Shown: piece after piece, positions 11,401 to 23,400 of the stretch
How positions within the stretch are numbered: the first letter of the stretch is position 1
Layout of the letters: each line of letters starts with the position of its first letter
Source of the DNA: Dallia pectoralis
Taxonomy: Eukaryota; Chordata; Actinopteri; Esociformes; Umbridae
DNA: 64,000 bases
Direction of reading: 5' to 3'
Assembly: GCA_029465975.1 (NCBI GenBank)
Contig: CM055754.1
Span: forward strand, 1,772,616-1,836,615
Position numbers and translations under genes: made by a program
Notes under the pieces: generated by a model
Databases searched by the model: none
What the model was told of the DNA's origin: nothing
Seen by the model: the letters and a program-made list of their open reading frames with translations, nothing else

Positions 11401-14400
11401 GGTGTACCTGGTGTGTCAGTGTCTACCTGGTGTGTCAGTGTCTGCCTGGTGTGTCAGTGTCTACCTGGTGTGTCAGTGTCTACCTGGTGTACCTGGTGTG
11501 TCAGTGTCTACCTGGTGTGTCAGTGTCTACCTGTGTGTCAGTGTCTACCTGGTGTGTCAGTGTCTACCTGTGTGTCAGTGTCTACCTGGTGTACCTGGTG
11601 TGTCAGTGTCTACCTGGTGTACCTGGTGTGTCAGTGTCTACCTGGTGTGTCAGTGTCTACCTGGTGTGTCAGTGTCTGCCTGGTGTGTCAGTGTCTGCCT
11701 GGTGTGTCAGTGTCTACCTGGTGTGTCAGTGTCTACCTGTGTGTCAGTGTCTACCTGGTGTGTCACTGTCTACCTGGTGTGTCAGTGTCTACCTGTGTGT
11801 CAGTGTCTACCTGGTGTGTCAGTGTCTACCTGTGTGTCAGTGTCTACCTGGTGTACCTGGTGTGTCAGTGTCTACCCGGTGTACCTGGTGTGTCAGTGTC
11901 TACCTGGTGTACCTGGTGTGTCAGTGTCTATTTGGTGTGTCAGTGTCTACCTGGTGTGTCAGTGTCTGCCTGGTGTGTCAGTGTCTGCCTGGTGTGTCAG
12001 TGTCTACCTGGTGTGTCAGTGTCTACCTGTGTGTCAGTGTCTACCTGGTGTGTCAGTGTCTACCTGGTGTGTCAGTGTCTACCTGTGTGTCAGTGTGTAC
12101 CTGGTGTACCTGGGGTGTCAGTGTCTACCTGGTGTGTCAGTGTCTACCTGGTGTACCTGGTGTGTCAGTGTCTACCTGTGTGTCAGTGTGTACCTGGTGT
12201 ACCTGGGGTGTCAGTGTCTACCTGGTGTGTCAGTGTCTACCTGGTGTACCTGGTCTACCTGGTGTGTCAGTGTCTACCTGGTGTACCTGGTGTGTCAGTG
12301 TCTACCTGTGTGTCAGTGTGTACCTGGTGTACCTGGGGTGTCAGTGTCTACCTGGTGTGTCAGTGTCTGCCTGGTGTGTCAGTGTCTACCTGGTGTACCT
12401 GGTCTACCTGGTGTGTCAGTGTCTACCTGGTGTGTCAGTGTCTACCTGGTCTACCTGTGTGTCAGTGTCTGCCTGGTGTGTCAGTGTCTACCTGGTGTAC
12501 CTGGTCTACCTGGTGTGTCAGTGTCTACCTGGTGTGTCAGTGTCTACCTGGTCTACCTGTGTGTCAGTGTCTACCTGTGTGTCAGTGTCTACCTGGTGTA
12601 CCTGGTCTACCTGGTGTAGACACTGACACACACAGACTAACCAACCTGGTGAACTTGGAGCAGCTGCTGTGCCTCTATGACAGTAGAAGAGTCCAGTATC
12701 CTGGTGACCTCCTGGGTGACCTCCTGCTGACCCTGCATCAGCTCATCCAGCGAACCACGGACCTCCTCTCTGAACTGGACACAGTCCCCCACAGCCAGCA
12801 CCACCTTCTCAGACTGGAATAACACAAAGCAAGACACATTATATATATATGAGCACATATTGTATTTACATTGACATGGAGCTTTATTAGGGCCAAACGT
12901 GACCAAAAGGAGCTGTCTGTTACATTCAAACGAAGGTGCTCTAATACTGTACAGCAAATTGAAGGCAGATGTAGAGGAAAGCAATGATCAGGAACACCAG
13001 CAGAACCAAACAAACGGAGAACGTTTTGTGGACACACAATTGATCCACGATAAAACCTGATCAAGAAAGCTTATCGAGATAATGGATCCAATGCTACTCG
13101 AGTTGCTACATGACTTCAACTGCTAACAGTTTCATTTTGACTTGCACTTACTATAGTATAGTATCAATTCAGTTAGACACTGATCGGATCTGTAATAGCC
13201 GATTCTATATTAAATCTGGAGGAGATAGATCTCTCGTAAGGCAAGAGATCTATGATAGACCCCAACAAACGAAGAGTAGTGCAACCAGACATTTTGTTTT
13301 ATTCTACAATTGCAGCTCTCTGTCGCCCCCATGAGGATCACTAGGTCATGTCAGGTAGTTTCTCTCTCAAGCGTTATGTCCTTACCTCAGATAGATAGGA
13401 AAGGAGGCCTTTGAAGTTGGTGGAAAGCTTATTCAGGGCCCCAGCCTGCCTGTCGGCATCTGTCTCTGAGCAGATCTCTGTCAGCACAGCCAGACGAGCT
13501 TTCAGCCAACCCAGGTTAACCTCCTGCAGTTCTGCATCATTCCTCAGCTCCTGGGGAGGGGGAGTCAACTATAAATTACTTCAAAATGGTTTACTAATGA
13601 TGTGCTCGGAGCAATAATGAATAAAGTATACTATTTTACATGTGTTATGGTGACAGTAAATGACATGACACACTAATAGCTGTGATGCTGCACATCCAGA
13701 GATCCTACACACCGTGATGGTGGCCTTGACCTGTCCATACTTGCTGGGGTCGCTGGCTCTGTTCCTCAGCAGTCTGAGTTGACTCTCCTTGGACGACAGC
13801 CAGGCCGACAGCTCCGTGAACCTAGGGTGAACACAGGAGAAGTTGCAATTGCGGGAGAAGAGGAGGTTGCGGCAAAAGAGGCCAAGCCTACCCGGTTCCG
13901 ACTACTTCCCGGACCCAGCGACATGGGAGCCCAGGTGGGAGGAAGAAAGAAGCCAGCTGATTGGCGGAGGGCTGTTGGTTAACCGACCAGCGGAGCCCAT
14001 ACCTCCCAAACCACCAGCAAGACGTGGCCACAGAAACAACGCCAGCCCGTCACAGCAGTTTTCGAGGAGATTTTTTTTATTTATATACACCCACCACGGG
14101 ACCTGAACTGAGTGTCTCATCCTTCTTCCTGGTTACAGACTTTAACAAACATTTAAAAATAACATATCAGGTGATTTTGTAGTGATAGCGAAGGCCTTTA
14201 CCTTGTGTTAAAGTCATCCCACTTATCGTGGTGCTCCATCAGTTTGTGATGTGTGCCCTCTATCTCCTCCTGGAGCTCCGTGAAGGACTGCTTGGTCGAC
14301 TTCAGGGTCTGTTGGGCTGGGTCACCTTCCGGAAGCTTCTGGCACAGTTCTTCCATCAGCTGTATTCTCTTCTCACAAAGAGACTGTGACCCCTTCTCTC

Positions 14401-17400
14401 TGAAGAAGGCCTGCGGAAAGGTTCAGGAACAGTACGTCTGACATCAAAGTCACACCCATCATGGACACATCTAGTCTCACTTATCATGGACAAATCCAGT
14501 CACACTCATCATGGACACATCCAGTCACACTCATCATGGACACATCTAGTCACATCCGGTCACACTCATCATGGACACATCCTGTCACACTCATCATGGA
14601 CACATCTAGTCACATCCTGTCACACTCATCATGGACACATCCTGTCACACTCATCATGGACACATCCTGTCACACTCATCATGGACACATCCTGTCACAC
14701 TCATCATGGACACATCTAGTCACACTCATCATGGACACATCTAGTCACATCCTGTCACACTCATCATGGACACATCCAGTCACACCCATCATGGACACAT
14801 CTAGTCACATCCTGTCACACTCATCATGGACACATCCAGTCACACCCATCATGGACACATCTAGTCACATCCTGTCACACTCATCATGGACACATCCAGT
14901 CACACCCATCATGGACACATCTAGTCACATCCTGTCACACTCATCATGGACACATCCTGTCACACTCATCATGGACACATCCAGTCACACCCATCATGGA
15001 CACATCCAGTCTCACCCGGTGTTCTTTGATCAGCCTCTCGCTCCCCATTCCAGCTAGCTGTCGGTTCTCTCTGATCAGCTCCGTCTGACACTCCTGCATG
15101 GAGGTCACCAGCTTGCTCCGTTCCACCTCTACCTTGAGGTTTAGCATATGGAAAGGTGCCTCTGTTTGGACATCCTGAAGGAGGAAGGAATTTACATCTT
15201 ACGGTTCCCCTGAACAGACCGTACAAGATAATACACTATATAATTATAGTCAGGCCTTCCTATAACTACCTGGGATGGACAGAACGCATATAACATCAAG
15301 TACAAATGGAATACATCTTGGATTTAGAGATGTTTCATATTACTATTGTACATTTGCAGGTGTGTTTATTTGTTAGTTTCTTTATGCAGGTGTTCATGCT
15401 GTCACCAGGGCACCAACCTTCCAGTGTTTGTGCAGTTTTCTCACGGTCTCCTGCAGACTCTGCTGCTCTGGTTCTGGCAGAATGTCTGTCAGCTCATCAC
15501 AGGCCTTCAGGAACCCATTAAGAACCCGTTGATCCAGCTGCCCAAAGAACTCCTGCCAATATGAACAGAGCAAAGTCCTTCTTTGTCACGCTGCGTCCAC
15601 ATGAACCTACACATCCACCTACTGTGTTTCTCCACAGATTCCCAAATTATTTTAATGCCTGAAACTGGACCTGGCAGTGATCAGACACTTTTCCTACCGT
15701 GTGTTTTTTGAGCAGGTCTTCTGGGTTGCCCCTCTCATTTAGAGAAGCCTGAGCCATCTTCAGCACCTTCTCCAGCTCGACTCGGGACTCATCAAACCGC
15801 TTCATTAGGCTGCTGTTGGCCTCGACATGTTTCCTCCAGTCAGTGGACTCTCTGATCATGACCTGGGATGCACAAACAGATTGGTACAACTCTATATCGC
15901 CAAACAATTTGCTTCTATTTCACGCCATGAAACACAACGACCAGTTCGCTGTTGCAAATGAGAATTTGTTCTCAATCGGCCTACCTGGTTAAATCAAGGT
16001 TAAATAAAGAATGTAATAAAAAAATATAATTAAAGGAACAGCGTGTAGTTATTTCATTTTTTCAGCCCATCCCTCAGATTCTCCACCAACGGGTCTGGTG
16101 TATGCTTTGCTATTAGTTCAATTGCATGGTTCTTAATTAAAGCCCTTACTATTTTACATAGGTTCCTCTGTCATGGCCCTTAAATGAGAATAGAATGATT
16201 GACCAATTGATTGACTGAATGCTTAACTGATTAACAACTGATTAATCGATTGATTGATTGACTATTTCCTCCATCAGTCACCCACACCAAAGCACTTTAA
16301 ACACAATCTATCAGGTGTACCTGTGAAGAAACCTGCAGGTCGGCCACTCTCTTCTGCAGCAGGGCCATGTCCAGGTGCTGGAGGGGCTTACTGTTGTCCA
16401 GGGTTTTCTGAATGCCCTGGTGGTTCTTCTCAATCACAGTCAGGCACTTCTTACAGCTCTGGGTGTAGGTCACCAGCTCCTGGACAGGAAGTGAGAGATG
16501 GACAGTGTCGCTTAATAACAACCCAATGGTTCAATTAGGCAATTTAACTCCATCAGGCAATAAATCTGTGTCAACTTGTTGGTCAATTTAAGTTCAAGTG
16601 AAATATTTCAGCACAGTGACTTCAGTTTTCCAACCCTTGATCTCACCTGGCATTTCTTCTTAAAGTCCCCAGGGGTTTCTGAGTCCCTGGAGCAGGTGAT
16701 GTGGCTGGCCTTCTCCAGGGCCTGGTAGAACCCTGTGATGTTCTTCTCCATCTCCTCTAGAGGGGGAAGGAGTGACTGAGCCTCCCGCAGTAGAGGCAAA
16801 CAGCTCTCCCGTATCTGGTGGAAGGAGGACAGAGACAGGAACTGAGTTTGTGTAACACAGCATCACCATAGATGGCTAATGGGAACGACTAGTAGATAGA
16901 CGAACGCAATCACTGAACTGTGAGAGGGGCTTCCGATAAATAACTTTCACCTAATGAATAATATCCGAGCATTGTTTATCGCAAACATAGGAGGGAAATA
17001 TGACACTTAAAAGATTTGGGAAAGAAAAAGATGAGATTTCAGGTCACCTGGCTCATCTCCTCCTTTATAGAGGCCATGACAACTAGCATAGATGAGACAT
17101 CCTCTGGGGCAGTGTCTTTGGCCAGCAGCTGGGCGGTGCGACCGGCTGTTTTACAGGCTGCCTCCATGGCTGGCACCTTATGCTTGATGTCCTGGAAAGG
17201 GAGACGATGGACTGAAATCAAATATCGCTTATTTTCTCTACACTCTTGAGTGGTAATTTATTCTATATGTTACTATAAAAGTCAATGTAATAGAAATGTT
17301 TTATTTGTATTCATAATGACAACTTATGTATTGGTAGATGACAAAATAACAGAGCGGGCCACTCTGAAAGCTTTACAGATAGATTGGTTAAGTTTCAAAG

Positions 17401-20400
17401 AATGTATGCTTTCACGTGTATCGTAACTGTATAATTACAACTTCCAAAAAGACACTTTTTCAGGAAAGCGAAAATATGACGTAATCTTTACAAGGTATAT
17501 CCAATACATTACCTTGGGATAAAAGATTTGGACGGGGGTTGTCTGCTGTCAACGAGCATTATGGGAAAAACATTAGTATGTGCATTAGCGAGCGTTAATA
17601 TAAATGGGCGTTGTATGTACCTCCACATCTTGAACGAACGTCCTGACATTCAGGAAGGACACCTGGACAGGGGCAGTCATCTTGTTGTTGGTTGCATCCA
17701 TGAAGGTTTTGAGTGTGGCGATGCTATCGTGATAGTCCTGCTTCAACTTGTCCACTTCATCTGCTCTTGCATACTGCCAAAGAAATACGTGAGCTGTGAC
17801 GTTATTTTCGTCTCGTGTTGAAAGTTCAAATCTCGTTGATTTGAACTTTCAACACGACACCCAACAATGGGGTTGGCTGAAAGATGCCTATAGACCAGAT
17901 GGAGCTGCGCTACATGATACGTGTTCATCATTGTAATGAACGTGAAGGAGATAAGACATGTGACATACATGTTTGACTTTGACGAACAACTCCCTCCATC
18001 TCCCATTGAGAAGTAGCAGCTGCTGCTTTAGGTCTCTGGAGACAGTCTCGTCGCACGTCTCAATCAGGAAGTTTCCGGCATCGTTCATGTCCATGTGCTG
18101 CTGGATCCAGTGAGGAAGGTTCCGGTAGAAGTCCTACAGGCGGAAAACGATTGGGCTCATCCACACCGTTGATGACGATTGCTACGGATTTTTTAACTCT
18201 CCAGCAAGACCAAGTATGTAGGTCTGGGCATAGTGCATCACAAGGAGGAATGTTGACTGCTATGTCGACCCTACATTGACTGCTATGTCGACCCTACATT
18301 GACTGCTATGTCGACCCTACGTTGACTGCTATGTCGACCCTACATTGACTTCTATGTCGACCCTACATTGACTGCTATGTCGACCCTACATTGACTGCTA
18401 TGTTGATCACACGTTGACTGCTATGTCGACCCTACGTTGACTGCTATGTCGACCCTACATTGACTGCTATGTCGACCCTACATTGACTGCTATGTCGACC
18501 CTACGTTGACTGCTATGTCAACCCTACATTGACTGCTATGTCAATCCCACATTGACTGCTATGTCGACCCCACATTGACTGCTATGTTGACCCTATGTTG
18601 CTATGTCGTGGGTGCTTTAAATCCTGAATGCTGATTGGCTGATTGCTGTGTTATATGTAAGCAATAAAACGAAGGGGGTGTGGTACATAGTCAATATACC
18701 ACGACTAAGAGCTGTTATAAGCCCAATGCCTTGCTTTTTATTTCTCTATTTGTCCGTAGTTTATAGGTCTTCAGCTTATTGCTATTATAACGATTCTCAA
18801 GGGTTGGTGGTGAACATATCATGGCTAAGAATTGTATCCAGGCACTGCCTTGTACCTTTTTTGCTTAAATATAATATAATATCGTTGTAAAGAGCTTTAC
18901 ATAATGAATAAAACTCTGAATCCATGGCTTATTTCACCATGTTTGTCTACACATCGAGGACACTATCATCTTCTAGCGCTCACCCGTTTCTCGTTCTCAG
19001 AATGGTTCAGCATCTGCTCTGCGTCCTCCAGCCAGGCCTGAAGTCCGGCCACCGTGCTGCTGTACTTCTCCCAGTTAGAGATCACCTCCTCCAGCATACT
19101 TCTGACGCTACGCACCTCCACAGACAGGTTCCGCCACTGGGCGGACGCGTCTGTGAGGAACTTTCCGACACTCTCCACTTCCTCGGCTGAAAGGAAACAT
19201 TCGCGGAATCACGACTGGATTTCTCTTTTCTTATATTGTTCTACGGATTGGGCACAGTTGCCCGGACTCTTTTATTAGGAAGGAGAATTGCGACGTGAGA
19301 ACAGTGAGGAAGCTGCATTTCTAGTGGTGCGCAATTAAAGACGTGTAGTGGGAAAAGTGTTATTGTATCGTGCAAAGAGTAGTTGTGCAACAGGAAATTA
19401 TTTTGTGATGTAGTTAGCAAACTGACATTCACTGTGAAATTACACAAGATCTGTTGAATATGAAGAGGACTCCTATTGGACAGCCAATTAAGGGTGACAC
19501 ACACAGAGTTAATGTATCAGTACAAAATAAACCTAGACATACCTGTGTTACGGATCTTAATGTCTAAAAGACAAAATCCACAGTGAGCCTGTTTAGACCT
19601 CAGACTAATAACATATTCAAACTAACCACTTAACATAAATTAACATAAAACATATAAAACCTACCTGAACCATCAGACTTGACGTATACATCTGCAGCCT
19701 GCTTGAGGGCTCTAAACGTTGTCTCGTACTGTTCAAAAAACTTGTGTCCCTCTATGAAGGACTGGGAAGAATGACAAGGTTAGTCTGGGATCTTCCTTAA
19801 GATATAAAAGCATTTATCCAACTGTAGCCTGCATGTCCCATGGCTGAATCGTACGATCGTTGCAATGACAGACATTTAATCAGCGAAAAAACTGCTCAAA
19901 CAGACGCCAAGCTACCTCAAAGCATTAATAACTATTGAAAAAACTTACAATGTAGCTCTGCAGTAGTAGTTCCACAGAGTCACGGCGGCCATATTTGATG
20001 ATCCAGGACTTGAGTTTGGCCTCAGCCAAGATGAGAAACGCCATGAGTCGGTATTTGATCTCCCAGAACTCCAATTTGATCAGGTGGGCATGAGATGAAG
20101 TGGACACATAGTTGAACCTTTTGTCAGAAAATATAACATTGCTAATTATTTGAGGGTTGAAGTTATCAGTGATAATCCTATTTTAGTAATGTTATGGTGT
20201 AACTGTGAAGCTAGGAGTTTGGCTAGTGGTCAGAGCATTGAGCCTGTCACCAAAGGTGTCTGCAAAATCACTAAAATGTAATGTAACAAATCCTACCAAG
20301 ATACAAAAATGAATGGAGTATTAGAGCTGACAAGAGGACTGAAGTATTAGAGCTGACAAGAGGACTGGAGTATTAGAGCTGACAAGAGGACTGAAGTATT

Positions 20401-23400
20401 AGAGCTGACAAGAGGACTGAAGTATTAGAGCTGACAAGAGGACTGAAGTATTAGAGCTGACTAGAGGACTGGAGTATTAGCGCTGACAAGAGGACTGAAG
20501 TATTAGAGCTGACTAGAGGACTGGAGTATTAGAGCTGACAAGAGGACTGAAGTATTAGAGCTGACAAGAGGACTGAAGTATTAGAGCTGACAAGAGGACT
20601 GAAGTATTAGAGCTGACTAGAGGACTGGAGTATTAGAGCTGACAAGAGGACTGAAGTATTAGAGCTGACAAGAGGACTGGAGTATTAGAGCTGACAAGAG
20701 GACTGGAGTATTAGAGCTGACTAGAGGACTGAAGTATTAGAGCTGACAAGAGGACTGGAGTATTAGAGCTGACAAGAGGACCGAAGTATTAGAGCTGACA
20801 AGAGGACCGGAGTATTAGAGCTGACAAGAGGACTGAAGTATTAGAGCTGACTAGAGGACTGGAGTATTAGAGCTGACTAGAGGACTGGAGTATTAGAGCT
20901 GACTAGAGGACTGGAGTATTAGAGCTGACAAGAGGACTGAAGTATTAGAGCTGACAAGAGGACTGAAGTATTAGAGCTGACTAGAGGACTGGAGTATTAG
21001 AGCTGACAAGAGGACTGGAGTATTAGAGCTGACAAGAGGACTGGAGTATTAGACCTGACAAGAGGACTGGAGTATTAGAGCTGACTAGAGGACTGAAGTA
21101 TTAGAGCTGACAAGAGGACTGGAGTATTAGAGCTGACAAGAGGACTGAAGTATTAGAGCTGACAAGAGGACTGGAGTATTAGAGCTGACAAGAGGACTGA
21201 AGTATTAGAGCTGACTAGAGGACTGGAGTATTAGAGCTGACTAGAGGACTGGAGTATTAGAGCTGACTAGAGGACTGGAGTATTAGAGCTGACTAGAGGA
21301 CTGGAGTATTAGAGCTGACTAGAGGACTGGAGTATTAGAGCTGACTAGAGGACTGGAGTATTAGAGGTGACTAGAGGACTGGAGTATTAGAGGTGACTAG
21401 AGGACTGGAGTATTAGAGCTGACTAGAGGACTGGAGTATTAGAGCTGACTAGAGGACTGACCGCTCTGCCATGTCTTGGAGCTGTTCTGGGGGAACAGGG
21501 ACCCCGTTCACAGATCTGTCTCTGTGAATCTGCTGGAACGTCTGCTTGTGGGATTCCAAGTTCTTCAAAACCTCCTGCAACACGCAGATACAAAAATATC
21601 CACAGTCAAATTCTGATTAAAACACAATAAATGTCCATAGTTTAGCAGCGTTTGTTGAGATTCATCCAAAAAAATTAATTCATCACAGAATTTTAAAACA
21701 ACTACTCATCTTTAACATTTATTTTTGTGAACTAGTCATTTTATTTTGTCTATAAATGCTGTGCTGATACCTGCACTTTCACTGGGTGGTTGTCCCAGCA
21801 AGCTATTTTAAGATCAATGAACTAACAGTCTAACAGTCTTGAACTAACAGTCGGTCTTGCTGGATAAGAAAGAACATAACATTACTCAAAAGCATTATTA
21901 AAATGATATGCTGCAACTAGGCTTATTTCAAATATAGTTTAGCTACGGCGTCTATTACATGATTTTACCCTTTCTGTATTCTCTAAATGCATGTCGGTAT
22001 ACCTTGTGCTGCTCCAGCTTCCTGTGGATCACATTGGCGGTCTCTTCGTGGGCTTGCTGGATGGGAATCTCCTCTCTCAGGGCGATCTCAGCCCGATGTA
22101 GCCAGGCTCCAATCACTCCCAGTGGGCCAGGTAATGACTGATCCAGATGGATGTGCCAGTCCAGGAGCTAGTTACAATACGACATATCCAACGTCTTTAA
22201 GCAGGTAGTTGTCATCAATTTCAAACGCACAGCACAGTGTGCGTCCTCGTGTTGTTTGAAATATCAACCTCCCAAGTTTCATTCCAGGAACTAACCAGTC
22301 ATCCTTTACGACCAGGACATCTAGTGTGATCAAGGCATTAGCACTGACAAAACTGTTTAAAAAATAGATCAGAAAATGTCTCCTGTGTTTTCAAGCATTT
22401 ACTCCAGATGACAGTGCTCTTCTCATACAACAGAATGTGAGTGTTCAGCTGAGACACAGGACAAGGCCTTCTCTGTTCATAAAAAAACACCCCATGGTCT
22501 CAATTAGTGCCCATTCAAAAGTTTGTGCCTCATTAAACAACTAAATAATTATGAGAGTTGAAATTCTGGGGCTCTGTTCTACAAAGTCTTAGTAACCAGT
22601 ACACCCTCATAAATAAGGGAAAATGGATGGACTTCTTAATCGTAGGGTTACTCAGTCTGTCTGATGTGTGCTGGTTTTATTAACATTTGGGTGTGAACCC
22701 ATCCACCTCCCCCTGTTTGGTTCTGTGTTTCCATTTCATCTGGGATTTGTGCTGCATTACATTCTCTGTGCTTATTGAGGGATTGCTACTAGTGACAATA
22801 TGGTGTTACCATTGTAATTAGTGGTCAGTCTGAAATATATCGGTGTAAATGACTTTGCTCTGCCCATCTCTATGCTTATCCGGCCTGGCGTGACGCTTTC
22901 ATGTATCCTGGGTTATGAAAGTATTTGGGGATACTCTGACTCACCCGTACAGAGACGCGCTCCCACGCCTGTTTCACCAAAGCCTGATCTACTGACAGCT
23001 TTCCATCCCTGTGCAGCGGCTGTAGCAGAGGCTGAGTTTGCTTCTTCTTCATCTCGTACTGCACACGGAAACTCTTGAAGCCCTGCAACAAAGAAGAAAC
23101 ATGACAATTAATGGTGGATTGCTGTCCAAGAAGATTCACATCAAATGAACCAGGAAAATCAGATATGGATCAGATGGGGCCGTTCTCCCAGATACTTTAT
23201 TTATAAGTCACCTGGTACTAACCTGGTACTTGTCTGTCAGGTTCCCCTCAGCTCCCTGGACACGCAGCACGTCCCTCTCCAGTTGATCCAGCCATACTTT
23301 CAGCTCTCTCAGAACCTTACGCTCTTCTCTCTAGGAGGCGGTTAACACACAGCATTCAGATAATATAACATTCAGGTCATGGAAATCATTCACTCACTCT

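Noticed and set aside
11007..12619. CRISPR-like direct repeats
   Set aside because: Repeats are contiguous with no unique spacers, in a clearly eukaryotic gene; same reasoning for the other arrays.
10837..12822. Three overlapping plus-strand open frames of 661, 520 and 488 codons rich in CLPGVSVSTW
   Set aside because: They are encoded by a minisatellite whose unit has no stop in any frame; the ends run into antisense SYNE1 exons.
14461..15057. 198-codon open frame of HTHHGHILSHSSWTHP repeats
   Set aside because: Product of the 25-bp minisatellite; no start context, splice sites or family.
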